Below are positions 17,561-25,866 of a stretch of 33,634 bases of DNA, in pieces (the first letter of the stretch is position 1; every line of letters begins with the position of its first letter). The position numbers and the translations under genes were made by a program. This stretch comes from an uncultured Bacilli bacterium (GTDB lineage: Bacteria; Bacillota_I; Bacilli_A; RF39; UBA660): the NCBI GenBank assembly GCA_947627845.1, contig CANQXQ010000006.1, positions 1 through 33,634 of the forward strand, read 5' to 3'. The notes beneath the pieces are model-generated. The model saw only the letters and a program-made list of their open reading frames with translations. It ran no database searches and was not told where the DNA came from.

Positions 17561-18108
17561 TAGTTCATCACCGTCCCAAAAGTTGTATGGGTTCCCCCAT
17601 TTAAGAAATTATCTAAAATCATTCTTAAATCATCATTACTAGTTTGCGTTGAATTAAGTCCTGAATTAGCAAGCCCACTTATTAAAGTATGGAGATTTTT
17701 TTGAATTAATTCCATTCTTTTTTCTTTAAATAAAATAAAATATTCCGTATCAACTACATTATATTCTGCACTCATAAATAAATTAGCTTTACTTATATCA
17801 TCCATAATTAGTTTTTTTTCGACTTGACTAGTTGAATTATTATATAAAATTTGTAATTGTGATAAATAAAGACTTATATCAACTGGACGATCAGCAATAA
17901 TTAACCAAAATTCAAAATTAATAGAATTATAAAAATTTCGTAAATTACCAATAATAGCATTTTGTAATCCTTGATCAGCAATAAATATATTTCGAGGCAT
18001 TACTTTAACCCCCGTCACATATTCTCCAGTATCAAGTTCAATCATTCCATTAAGTATTTGTTTAATTGGCAACCAATCTTCCGTATAACCACTACTCATC
18101 TTCGCCAT
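17560..18108 (-). CDS. VirB4-family N-terminal domain protein (split gene)
   Basis: 182 aa. Matches the N-terminal region of Gram-positive VirB4/TraE proteins: start with a DWLPIKQILNGMIELDTGEYV strand set, a long helical region (YLSQLQILYNNSTSQVEKKL) and TEYFILFKEK, ending with NGGTHTTFGTVMN. In full-length homologues the chain continues into IAP-x-SLEF-like sequence, which begins the next gene here. The break therefore falls in the interdomain linker. Together 182+594 aa equals a normal VirB4 length. ATG 18108 (GGTG upstream) overlaps the PrgI-like gene by 17 nt; ATG 18099 is an alternative start. A designed split and an old frameshift are both possible; the coupling signal favours a functional split. 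Confidence 0.8.
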   Translation of the reverse strand: MAKMSSGYTEDWLPIKQILNGMIELDTGEYVTGVKVMPRNIFIADQGLQNAIIGNLRNFYNSINFEFWLIIADRPVDISLYLSQLQILYNNSTSQVEKKLIMDDISKANLFMSAEYNVVDTEYFILFKEKRMELIQKNLHTLISGLANSGLNSTQTSNDDLRMILDNFLNGGTHTTFGTVMN

Positions 18109-18400
18109 CTAAACACCAACCCTTCCAAATATATTGTCTTCTTCCTTTATAAAAAGCATAAACATTAATAATAAATTGTAATACATTATGATAATTAGGA
18201 ATTGGAAGAACTAAAAAACTTGCTATTAAAGCCGGGCATAAAATAAGTAACATTAAAGTAATTTTAGCACTTTCCACAATTAATAATAAAATTAATGTTA
18301 ACCCCACTCCAGCAGAAAATATAATTAAATCAGTTAAGGTAAAAAAGCCTAAAATTAATTGTGATTTTTTCGAGTTCGCGGGAATTAAATAATTGTTCAC
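18092..18400 (-). CDS. PrgI-like T4SS membrane protein
   Basis: 102 aa. Basic start, two adjacent membrane helices (about 17-40 and 46-66), then a short cytoplasmic tail with YAFYKGRRQYIW. This is the size, topology and position of PrgI/TcpE-type proteins encoded directly upstream of VirB4 in Gram-positive conjugation operons, where they are thought to anchor VirB4. The start is GTG at 18400 with GGAGG 8 nt upstream. TATAAT at about 18430 may be its -10. First gene of a three-gene overlapping unit. Confidence 0.78.
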   Translation of the reverse strand: MNNYLIPANSKKSQLILGFFTLTDLIIFSAGVGLTLILLLIVESAKITLMLLILCPALIASFLVLPIPNYHNVLQFIINVYAFYKGRRQYIWKGWCLDGEDE

Positions 18401-18474
18401 ACTTCTTCCCTCCTATTTTCATTAATTAATTATAACACAAATATCATAGTTTAGATAGTATTAATTTCTAAAAA

Positions 18475-18502
18475 GAAAAAAATTCTACTTTTTAAGTAAA
18501 AT
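18475..18502 (-). terminator. Intrinsic terminator overlapping the stop of the 252-aa gene
   Basis: Minus-strand ATTTTACTT-AAA-AAGTAGAAT (one G-U pair) plus seven T. It covers the stop codon at 18485-18487. Confidence 0.65.
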
Positions 18503-19243
18503 TCTTCTTAAATCTTCTCCTTCATCTACTTGTTTAAATATAAGATATTCCGAAATATCTATTTGTTCTCCATCCCTTAAAGCTATTTCTCTTAAATTAT
18601 TAAATAACTCCATAAATACTAAATTAAATGGATCATAATTAGAACCAGACATTCTAATTCTCACATTAATACTATTCCCTCTTGTATAAAAATCTTTTAT
18701 ATTTCCCCTATCAAAAGTAATTATAAAAGCATTTTCTCTTTTTTCTATCTTAAAACTAGGACCAACTTCAATACAATCTTTAACTACATATTTTGTCATA
18801 TTACTAAATTCAGTTTGTTCTATAGGACTGGCATAATCATCACTCATCCATGTAATTACACCATCTTTAATTAAATTAGTGTATCTCGCTTTATCTTTTA
18901 AACTTTCAATCCTTTGCTTTTCTAAAGCTAAAGCATCCCTTAAAGCTTGATGATAATCTTCTAAAAAAATTTCGGAATTTCTAATTATTTCTTCTTCATC
19001 TATAGGAAGAATATTACAATTAATAATATCATGATATAATTTTAAAAAAGCTTGATAAATTAAAGCATTATCTTTTCCAATAATAAAAGTTGGCGCATCC
19101 TCAAAATTATCTAAATTAAAGTAAACATCTAAATTAGGCGCAAAAAATATTTTAAGTTTTTTCTTTTCTCTATTTAAATTAATTACTCCAAATTCTTCTG
19201 GATAACCATCTAATTTTTGATATTCTATCTTAAGTCTTTTCAT
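18485..19243 (-). CDS. Protein of unknown function (252 aa)
   Basis: Not recognised. Starting at ATG 19243 (GGGTGG 5 nt upstream) the product is soluble, charged, without signal peptide or membrane helix. The N-terminal 60 residues look beta-rich, followed by helices rich in Glu/Leu (ALRDALALEKQRIESLKDKA) and a mixed C-terminal domain (INVRIRMSGSNYDPFNLVFMEL). Own promoter and terminator, divergent from the GspE-like ATPase and upstream of the VirB4-like module. The longer frame from 19291 would overlap the promoter and is rejected. Confidence 0.75.
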   Translation of the reverse strand: MKRLKIEYQKLDGYPEEFGVINLNREKKKLKIFFAPNLDVYFNLDNFEDAPTFIIGKDNALIYQAFLKLYHDIINCNILPIDEEEIIRNSEIFLEDYHQALRDALALEKQRIESLKDKARYTNLIKDGVITWMSDDYASPIEQTEFSNMTKYVVKDCIEVGPSFKIEKRENAFIITFDRGNIKDFYTRGNSINVRIRMSGSNYDPFNLVFMELFNNLREIALRDGEQIDISEYLIFKQVDEGEDLRRILLKK

Positions 19244-19262
19244 AAAAACCACCCTTAAATAA

Positions 19263-19291
19263 ATTATAATTAATAATTCCGATAAAAACAA
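19263..19291 (-). promoter_or_regulatory. Promoter of the 252-aa gene
   Basis: Minus-strand TTGTTT, 17 nt, TATAAT. It lies back to back with the promoter of the GspE-like gene, so the two could share regulation. Confidence 0.65.
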
Positions 19292-19299
19292 GTAAAATA

Positions 19300-19328
19300 T
19301 TGTTTTTCAAAAATCTTTATTGTATAAT
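19300..19328 (+). promoter_or_regulatory. Promoter of the GspE-like ATPase gene
   Basis: TTGTTT at 19300-19305, 17-nt spacer, TATAAT at 19323-19328, about 24 nt before the ATG. Confidence 0.7.
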
Positions 19329-19351
19329 TTATTTAATAAAGGTAGTTGATT

Positions 19352-20560
19352 ATGATGCGAAAGTTTGACTTTGAAAAAAATTCCATTGTCGAAATAGTTA
19401 ATGAAATAATTATTGATGCAATCAAGAAAAAAGCTTCTGATATTCATTTTGATCCTACTCCTACTGGTTTAACAGTTCGTATTAGAATTGATGGTGAATT
19501 ACAAGATTATACAGAAATTCCCAATTTACTTAAAAAAAATGTAACGACTAGAATAAAAATTATAAGTGGTATGAATATTACTGAAACGCGTCTTCCTCAA
19601 GATGGTGCAATTAAAAATAGTCTTGATAAAACGGCTTTAGATTTACGAGTTTCGGCTTTACCAACGATTGATGGTGAAAAAATAGTTATTCGAATTCTTG
19701 ATTATTCGATGAGTTTAACTGGTCTCGAAAATTTAGGCTTTTCGGAAAGTAATTTAACTAAACTGGAAAAAATGTTAGCTAACCCCAATGGTTTAATTTT
19801 AGTAACGGGCGCCACCGGAACTGGTAAATCAACCACCGTTTATTCTCTTTTACAAAAATTAAATAAAAAAGAAAAAAACATTATTACCGTCGAAGATCCT
19901 GTCGAAATGCGCCTCGAAAATATTAATCAAGTTCAAGTCTTAAGTGATATTGGCCTTACTTTCTCTCATACTCTTCGCAGTATTCTTCGTCAAGATCCTG
20001 ATATTATCATGGTTGGTGAAATAAGAGACGATGAAACTGCTCGTATTGCAGTTAGAGCATCTATTACTGGTCATATTGTTTTATCAACCATTCATACTAA
20101 TAATTCTCTAACTACAATTGAAAGATTACTTGATATGAATGTTGAACGTTATTTATTAGGTTCGGCTCTAACTGGTATAATTTCTCAAAAACTAGTTAAA
20201 AAGCTTTGTCCTAAATGTCGCGGCACTAGACCTACAACTAGTTATGAAAAAAAATTAATAAAAAAACACCTCGGTATCGAAGTTAATGAAATATACACCC
20301 CTGTAGGCTGTAAAGATTGTCATCATGGTTATTTAGGCCGTATTGCTATTCATGAAGTTTTAACTATTAACGAAGACATTCGTGATGCCATTACAACTAA
20401 TCAAAATCGTAAAGATTTAAAAAAATTAGTCTATAATTCTAAAGAAGATATTACGACTATGTTTGAAGATGGTCTAGAAAAAGTAATCATGGGCTTAACA
20501 ACCATGGAAGAAATCTTAAAAACTGTTGATATTGAAAGTGACAACGAATTAAATGTTTAA
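19352..20560 (+). CDS. GspE/PilB/ComGA-family secretion or pilus ATPase
   Basis: 402 aa from ATG 19352 (AAAGG upstream; TTG 19346 rejected). A hexameric AAA-type ATPase that assembles type IV pili, competence pseudopili or type II secretion fibres. Motifs: KKASDIHFDP, Walker A GATGTGKST at 153-161, Asp box (VEDPVE), Walker B region QDPDIIMVGEIRDDETA, His box THTNNS-like (STIHTNNS), and a tetracysteine zinc finger Cys286/289 and Cys320/323. It lacks the long N-terminal domain of PilB, as ComGA does, but keeps the zinc finger that many ComGA proteins lack. No pilin, GspF or peptidase gene is visible nearby, so it is either solitary or its partners are elsewhere. Confidence 0.93.
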   Translation: MMRKFDFEKNSIVEIVNEIIIDAIKKKASDIHFDPTPTGLTVRIRIDGELQDYTEIPNLLKKNVTTRIKIISGMNITETRLPQDGAIKNSLDKTALDLRVSALPTIDGEKIVIRILDYSMSLTGLENLGFSESNLTKLEKMLANPNGLILVTGATGTGKSTTVYSLLQKLNKKEKNIITVEDPVEMRLENINQVQVLSDIGLTFSHTLRSILRQDPDIIMVGEIRDDETARIAVRASITGHIVLSTIHTNNSLTTIERLLDMNVERYLLGSALTGIISQKLVKKLCPKCRGTRPTTSYEKKLIKKHLGIEVNEIYTPVGCKDCHHGYLGRIAIHEVLTINEDIRDAITTNQNRKDLKKLVYNSKEDITTMFEDGLEKVIMGLTTMEEILKTVDIESDNELNV

Positions 20561-20580
20561 AAGGCTATTTGCCTTTTTTT
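20559..20580. terminator. Bidirectional terminator between convergent genes
   Basis: AAAAGGC-TATTT-GCCTTTT plus T-run. It serves the GspE-like gene on the plus strand and, with its A-run, the murG operon on the minus strand. Confidence 0.8.
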
Positions 20581-21035
20581 ATTTTCCCTAAATAACTAAC
20601 TAATAAAATTATTATATATTCTAAAAATAAATACACAAGCATAATTTTATAAGTTAATACTAAATTATTTTTAAATATATAAAAACTAAAAGGAATTAGC
20701 ATAATTATCAATAATAATATTAATTCTAACCCATTATCTTTAAAAAACTGTTTAGTTATCTTATATTTCTTTTCATAAATACTATTTACACATAAATATA
20801 AATTCATCACCATAAATAGATATTTATCGACAAAATCTTTTTCAAAAGAAGCAAAATAAAAGAATACTAATATTAAAAATAATAAATCTAATCGAAAAAT
20901 CTTAAAAAAATTCTTCTTTAAATACTTCCCATTAAACTTACGATATTCTTTGATATTTAAATTTCTAAAAACACTAATTATAAAAAATAAAATCCAAGGA
21001 ATAAATGTTAATAAAATTATATACTTATTTATCAT
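20565..21035 (-). CDS. Small multi-pass membrane protein
   Basis: 156 aa, four to five hydrophobic helices separated by short Lys-rich loops. Not recognised. ATG at 21035 has GAGGTGG upstream and overlaps the end of queH by 11 nt, so it is the last gene of the murG-murB-divIB-queH unit. No catalytic motif visible. Confidence 0.75.
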   Translation of the reverse strand: MINKYIILLTFIPWILFFIISVFRNLNIKEYRKFNGKYLKKNFFKIFRLDLLFLILVFFYFASFEKDFVDKYLFMVMNLYLCVNSIYEKKYKITKQFFKDNGLELILLLIIMLIPFSFYIFKNNLVLTYKIMLVYLFLEYIIILLVSYLGKIKKGK

Positions 21036-21648
21036 AATTACCACCTCTTGCATAATGACAACCACAGTAATCTTGTCGATATAAATTATATTTCTTACTG
21101 TATTCTATACTCTTTTTATAGCCATCATTCTTTTTAAAATCCCCATATATATATTTAATTCCTACCTCTTTTTCAATACTTTCTCCTATTTTATTTATTA
21201 TTTGACTATTTTTATGAGGACTAACTGTTAAAGTAGTTCCAAAATAATCAAAATTATTTTCTAAAGCTTTGACCGCGGTATTTTTCATCCGCAAATAAAA
21301 ACATTTGCTACATCTAGCTCCCCCCTCCGGCTCTAATTCTAAACCTTTAGTCTCTTTAAGATATAATTCATTATCATATAAAGCTTCATAAAATTCAATC
21401 TTATTTTCCGGATTTTCTTTGTTAAAAGCTGATATAAACTTTATTTGTTCTTGTTTTCTTTTATTATACTCCAAAAAAGGTTCAATATTAGGATTATAAT
21501 AATATACCGTTATTTTAAAATAATCTTTTAAAAAGTTAATAACTTGGGTTGAACATGGCCCACAACAACTATGTAATAATAATGTGGGTTTACCCTCTAA
21601 TTTTTTAATAATATCATCTAATACTTTTTGATAATTCTTATTCTCCAT
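21025..21648 (-). CDS. queH: Epoxyqueuosine reductase QueH
   Basis: QueH reduces epoxyqueuosine to queuosine at tRNA position 34, a metal-dependent alternative to QueG. 207 aa. Metal/cluster ligands are clear: HSCCGPC with Cys28, Cys29, Cys32; RCSKC with Cys113 and Cys116; and near the end YCGCHYA. The NPNIEP motif after the first strand is also typical. ATG 21648 follows a GGGGG site and lies 14 nt after divIB. The position at the end of a cell-wall operon is not functional evidence. Confidence 0.94.
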   Translation of the reverse strand: MENKNYQKVLDDIIKKLEGKPTLLLHSCCGPCSTQVINFLKDYFKITVYYYNPNIEPFLEYNKRKQEQIKFISAFNKENPENKIEFYEALYDNELYLKETKGLELEPEGGARCSKCFYLRMKNTAVKALENNFDYFGTTLTVSPHKNSQIINKIGESIEKEVGIKYIYGDFKKNDGYKKSIEYSKKYNLYRQDYCGCHYARGGNYDK

Positions 21649-21662
21649 CTTATTTCCCCCAT

Positions 21663-22403
21663 TTAAATACCTACACTTTTATTATCAAAAGTTATAAATA
21701 AGTTATTTTCTGTTAAATAACTATCTAAATATAATGTCCCTTTTTTATTTTGGGCATCACTTGCTATTTTAGCATATATTTTAATATAATTATCTAATCT
21801 TTTCATATTAAGAGTATTTATATATACCATATTACCATCATTCATTCTTAATTTAAAGCGTTTATTATCAATAACAATATCTTCAATAATATCAGGATCA
21901 TACTCTATTTCATTAATCATGCCGATAATATCAGGATTTATTTTTTTAAAAGTATCTCTAAACTCTTCTAATAAATCATTAGGCACATAATTTATTAAAG
22001 TTGGTATTCCCATATATTTATTATTATTTAAAACTTCTTTCCCATTACTTAACATAATCTTATTAGTATTGCGATTATAAAAAAGAGGGATTGCTTCTTC
22101 TACATCAATCGTAATTTTTCCCCTAAAAATATCTTTATTAACTTCGACATTCGCGACTAACTCTAAACTACCAATCTTTTCTTCTAATTTTCTAGAACTA
22201 GTTTTAATAAGCATAGGGTAATCTTTAATCCCTGCGGCTTCAATAATTTCATTATCAGTTAATAATCTTGTATTATTTATATAAATATTTTTTATTCTAA
22301 CTGTAAAAAAAGTATATAAAAGAGTTCCTATTAAATAAACAATTAATAGTAAAACAATTAAAGCTTTAAAATTTACTCTTACTTTTTTTACTGTTTTTTG
22401 CAT
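21663..22403 (-). CDS. divIB: Cell-division protein DivIB/FtsQ
   Basis: 246 aa. Short basic cytoplasmic N-terminus, one membrane helix (about 15-36), then a POTRA-type domain (IKNIYINNTRLLTDNEIIEAAGI...) and the FtsQ beta domain (RGKITIDVEEAIPLFY, RLDNYIKIYAKI, YLDSYLTENNLF). It stabilises the FtsL/DivIC complex at the septum. ATG 22403 lies 1 nt after the murB stop and is preferred over TTG 22421. Position right after murG-murB is the classic division-and-wall order. Confidence 0.92.
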   Translation of the reverse strand: MQKTVKKVRVNFKALIVLLLIVYLIGTLLYTFFTVRIKNIYINNTRLLTDNEIIEAAGIKDYPMLIKTSSRKLEEKIGSLELVANVEVNKDIFRGKITIDVEEAIPLFYNRNTNKIMLSNGKEVLNNNKYMGIPTLINYVPNDLLEEFRDTFKKINPDIIGMINEIEYDPDIIEDIVIDNKRFKLRMNDGNMVYINTLNMKRLDNYIKIYAKIASDAQNKKGTLYLDSYLTENNLFITFDNKSVGI

Positions 22404-22404
22404 C

Positions 22405-23277
22405 TTAATTCTTCCAATCAACTATTTCTTGTTCTAAAATTAAATCAACATTATATTTTTCTTTAATCTCTTCTTGTATTAATTTTATCAAACTTTTTAT
22501 ATCATTACTAGTCGCATTCCCTGCATTTACAATAAAGTTGGCATGTTTTTCCGAAACTTTAGCCCCACCAATTTGTTTTCCTTTAAGACCTGCTTCTTCA
22601 ATTAATCGTCCCGCAAAATCCCCCTCCGGATTACGAAAAACTGAACCGGCAGATGGAAATTCTAAAGGTTGAGTTTCTTTTCTTTTACTACACCGTTTAT
22701 TCATTATTTCTTGCGATTCTTCTTTGTTTCCTAAAGCCAGTTTAAATTTAGCTTCTAAAACAATAATATTTCTTCCTTTTAAATTAGTATAACGATAAGC
22801 ATGTTCAATTTTATCTTTTAAAATTTCTTCAATTTCCCCAAGTTCATTTAAAATCTTAATACTTATTAAATTATCAAATAATTCAGCATTATAGGCCCCA
22901 GCATTCCCGACAATACTTCCTCCGACAGTCCCAGGAATATTTAAGGCCCATTCTAATCCAGTTAAGGATGCATTAACCGTTTCTTGGGCTAGTTTTCCCA
23001 TCATGCATCCCGCCTCCGCTACAACAATGTTATCATTTATTGTAATATTATTAAACTCTAACTTAATAATTGCTCCTTTAAAATAACTATCTAAAATTAC
23101 ATTAGAACCTGCCCCAATAATAAAATATTTAATATTATTCTTTTTTAAATAATCAAGAATATTTATAAGACCATCTACACTTTTAACTTTAATTAAATAT
23201 TTAGCCTTAACATCTAATTTATAAGTATTTGTAATATTAGCATTTTCTAAAATTATCACATCTTGTATATTATTCAT
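22405..23277 (-). CDS. murB: UDP-N-acetylenolpyruvoylglucosamine reductase
   Basis: FAD/NADPH enzyme forming UDP-MurNAc from enolpyruvyl-UDP-GlcNAc, second committed step of peptidoglycan synthesis. 290 aa. Motifs: FAD-binding IIGAGSNVIL, NIPGTVGGSIVGNAGAY, YRYTNLK, the catalytic serine in FPSAGSVFRNP, and a final LILEQEIVDW. Type II MurB form. It overlaps murG by 8 nt; GAGGAATT precedes the ATG. Cytoplasmic. Confidence 0.96.
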   Translation of the reverse strand: MNNIQDVIILENANITNTYKLDVKAKYLIKVKSVDGLINILDYLKKNNIKYFIIGAGSNVILDSYFKGAIIKLEFNNITINDNIVVAEAGCMMGKLAQETVNASLTGLEWALNIPGTVGGSIVGNAGAYNAELFDNLISIKILNELGEIEEILKDKIEHAYRYTNLKGRNIIVLEAKFKLALGNKEESQEIMNKRCSKRKETQPLEFPSAGSVFRNPEGDFAGRLIEEAGLKGKQIGGAKVSEKHANFIVNAGNATSNDIKSLIKLIQEEIKEKYNVDLILEQEIVDWKN

Positions 23278-24352
23278 TCATTAATTCCTCAATTTCTGTT
23301 ACTATTGCTTCACTACTATCGGCTTTACCTAAATTTTTTAAATTCATTTTAATAATATCATATTGTTGTTTATCATTAAGTAATTCTTCTACCATTTTAT
23401 ATAATTTAGATCCATCTAAATCTTGTTCTAATACCATTTTTCCAGCATTATTATCGACAATCTCTTTCGCATTATAATATTGATGATTGTTAGCTACATA
23501 AGGACTAGGAATAAAAATAGCCGGTAAATTTAAAGCTAAAATTTCACTCATCGTACTAGCCCCTGCTCTCGTAATAATTAAATCTGCACTGCGCATTAAA
23601 CCGGCCAAATTATCTAAATAAGGCACTATTTTTATATTAGAATTAAAATTAGTATCTTTAATAAAATCTTCATAATGCGCTCTTCCGGTAATATATAAAA
23701 CTTGATAAGAACCTTTTTTACTATACTCTAAAAAACTTTTAAGTTTCGCATTAAGCGTACTACTGCCTAAAGAACCTGCGACCACAATAACTAACTTTTT
23801 ATCTTCTAAAAAACCTAAATCACTTTTCTTTATTTTAGTTGTTGTTAAAGCTGCTTCTCCACAAGGATTACCGGTATAAACAACTTTTTTAGCACCCTTA
23901 AATTTATCTAAAGTTGATAAAAAAGAAACTGCGACTAAATTCGTATTCTTAGCTAAAGCTTTATTAGTTTTACCGACCACACTATTTTGTTCATGTAAAA
24001 ATGTTTTTATTTTTAATTTTTTAGCGGCCTTTAAAACTGGGTAAGTTACATACCCCCCAAAACCTAAAACTAAATCTGGTTTAAATTCTTCCATTAATTT
24101 TAAACATTTATTATAAGCTTTATTTATTAAAAATACATTTCTAAAATCTTTTAAAATATTTTTCGAAAAACCATATATCTCTATACCCTCATACTTTATA
24201 TTTCGTTTAGGAATTATTTCACTTTCCATGCGATTATGAGTTCCTATATATAATACATCTAAGTTTTTATCTTTACTCTTGAGTTTATCAATCACTGCTA
24301 AAGCTGGGTAAATATGTCCCCCTGTTCCCCCTGCACTTACAATTATGCGCAT
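23270..24352 (-). CDS. murG: UDP-GlcNAc:lipid I transferase MurG
   Basis: Transfers GlcNAc to lipid I to make lipid II at the cytoplasmic membrane face. 360 aa from ATG 24352 (GAGGTGAT upstream; TTG 24367 rejected). GT-B fold: the N-terminal loop SAGGTGGHIYPALA, the second glycine loop LGFGGYVTYPVL, HEQNSVVGKTNK, and the donor-site RAGASTMSEI and PSPYVANNHQ motifs. TATAAT at about 24371 may be its -10. First gene of the division operon; yqxA/spoIIP lie just upstream on the same strand. Confidence 0.96.
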   Translation of the reverse strand: MRIIVSAGGTGGHIYPALAVIDKLKSKDKNLDVLYIGTHNRMESEIIPKRNIKYEGIEIYGFSKNILKDFRNVFLINKAYNKCLKLMEEFKPDLVLGFGGYVTYPVLKAAKKLKIKTFLHEQNSVVGKTNKALAKNTNLVAVSFLSTLDKFKGAKKVVYTGNPCGEAALTTTKIKKSDLGFLEDKKLVIVVAGSLGSSTLNAKLKSFLEYSKKGSYQVLYITGRAHYEDFIKDTNFNSNIKIVPYLDNLAGLMRSADLIITRAGASTMSEILALNLPAIFIPSPYVANNHQYYNAKEIVDNNAGKMVLEQDLDGSKLYKMVEELLNDKQQYDIIKMNLKNLGKADSSEAIVTEIEELMNE

Positions 24353-24425
24353 AAGATCACCTCTCAATCTATTATACTAATAAATTCCTAAAAAAACTAT
24401 CATTTTTTTTCTTTTCAAGCTTTAC

Positions 24426-24752
24426 CTACCAAAATAACCCTTTTAAAATCTTCATTAACCCTCCAACTCCATTAGTCATTAATTCACTTAAACCCTCACT
24501 AAACTTATTCCCAATCTTTGTAACTTTATTGGAATAATCTACCTTTTCTTCTTTTAAATAATCTTTTAATTCTACTATTTCTCCATTTCTTAAATCATCT
24601 TCAAACTTTGCCATAGCTTCTTTAGTCATTAAAGCTTTACTATTAGCTCTTGTCTCATAATACCCACTTTTATAGGCAATAATAAGCGCCACATAAACTA
24701 AAAATAATACCCCTAATAACTTAAAAAAGATACTTGTTTTTTTCTTTTTCAT
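24426..24752 (-). CDS. yqxA: YqxA-like small membrane protein
   Basis: 108 aa: KKKK start, one membrane helix (about 10-28), charged middle and amphipathic end (NGVGGLMKILKGLFW). This size, topology and C-terminus resemble B. subtilis YqxA (DUF3679), which also follows spoIIP. ATG overlaps the spoIIP stop (ATGA) with AAAGGGGG upstream, so translation is coupled. Function unknown. The family call rests mainly on position and pattern. Confidence 0.6.
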   Translation of the reverse strand: MKKKKTSIFFKLLGVLFLVYVALIIAYKSGYYETRANSKALMTKEAMAKFEDDLRNGEIVELKDYLKEEKVDYSNKVTKIGNKFSEGLSELMTNGVGGLMKILKGLFW

Positions 24753-25663
24753 ATTTCCCCCTTTATATATTTAGCTAGTGTTCCAGCAACTATCTTTAAA
24801 GTTCGATTAACTTCGGCAATAGTATTTTTTCTTCCCCCAACCTGTAAAAGCATTACATTCTCATCAAAATCTTGATTATAAACTCCATGATAGCCCGCTC
24901 CACCCCATTTACTAACTCCTTTAGATATACAACTATTAAACTTTTTAAGATCATTATCTAGCTTATTTACTATTTTTTCATTTTTAAGATAATTAGTATT
25001 ATCTGTTCCCACCACCCACATAACTTTCGCATAAGCTATATCATCAATCATACAAGTAGTATTATCATAATCATTATCAGATAATTGAATATCAATAAAA
25101 TATTTTAAGGAATTATTTTCATTTTTAGCATTATTAAGTAATATTCTTGATCCCCTATAACTTAAAGAATAATCAATATTATTCTCTTTTAAAACTTTAG
25201 CAACACTACTAAGTTCTACTAAAGAACTTATTCCCTCTTTTTTTAAATATTCTTGTAATATTAAACTAGCTTGGGTAATAACAGGATTAATATTATAAGA
25301 ACTATAATAATTATTTGTATATTTATCAGTTTGAAAAGTATTATATATATATACTAAAGGTTTAGTATCTATAACTAAATCAGTTATATTAGAATTATCG
25401 CTACTTACTTTTTTATCTAAATATATATTAAATCCATAACTATTTTTATATAATAAATTACTATTAAAACTATACTTATCAATTATATTCCCAAAAGAAT
25501 TTACTTTTATAATTTTTATCATATTATTACTTAAAAATAAATCTATATATATATTAACTATTATATTTAAACTAAATAAAATTAACATAAATATAATTAT
25601 TTTACTTAATATAACTTTATATCTCGGTATTTTTATTTTTTTTCTAGCAATAAACCTTTTCAT
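24749..25663 (-). CDS. spoIIP: SpoIIP-family protein with substituted active site (predicted pseudoenzyme)
   Basis: SpoIIP is the zinc-dependent amidase/endopeptidase that, with SpoIID and SpoIIM, degrades septal peptidoglycan during engulfment. 304 aa: a membrane helix (about 19-43) and an extracytoplasmic SpoIIP domain recognised from SYRGSRILLNNA, AKVMWVVGTDN, GVYNQDFDENVMLL and QVGGRKNT. The expected catalytic residues are changed. The usual YHTHxxE is Y-N108-T-F110-Q-T-D113. The usual DIHRD is DI-Q193-L-S. The usual EVGG is Q274-VGG. No frameshift or stop is present and the scaffold motifs remain, so the protein is probably expressed but inactive as a hydrolase. The family consensus is from memory. 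Confidence 0.85.
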   Translation of the reverse strand: MKRFIARKKIKIPRYKVILSKIIIFMLILFSLNIIVNIYIDLFLSNNMIKIIKVNSFGNIIDKYSFNSNLLYKNSYGFNIYLDKKVSSDNSNITDLVIDTKPLVYIYNTFQTDKYTNNYYSSYNINPVITQASLILQEYLKKEGISSLVELSSVAKVLKENNIDYSLSYRGSRILLNNAKNENNSLKYFIDIQLSDNDYDNTTCMIDDIAYAKVMWVVGTDNTNYLKNEKIVNKLDNDLKKFNSCISKGVSKWGGAGYHGVYNQDFDENVMLLQVGGRKNTIAEVNRTLKIVAGTLAKYIKGEI

Positions 25664-25731
25664 ATTATCACCATCTATAACTATATTATATAAAATATAT
25701 ATTAAAGTTTATGTCGAAATAAAGCTAAAAC

Positions 25732-25758
25732 AAAAAATATAGAGAATAACTCTCTATA
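25732..25758 (-). terminator. Intrinsic terminator after the variable-region gene
   Basis: Minus-strand TATAGAGA-GTTAT-TCTCTATA followed by six T. The 3' UTR upstream of it (25759-25866) has a short GAGT/ACTC hairpin at about 25839-25849; no convincing gene is seen in it. Confidence 0.75.
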
Positions 25759-25866
25759 TAATAATAAATATACATGCCTACATTTGAATAAGAAGTAGTA
25801 ATACGGACATGTTCTATTTTATAATACACACTCCTTGAATGAGTTTCACTCTTCCATTTATTGCTC

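Noticed and set aside
15776-18400. Integrated conjugative element
   Set aside because: Only PrgI and VirB4 parts are present; no relaxase, VirD4, integrase or attachment repeats are visible.
25759-25866. Possible 34-aa minus-strand ORF (GTG start) in the 3' UTR of the variable-region gene
   Set aside because: The AAGGAG is only about one base from the GTG and the frame runs through the terminator hairpin.
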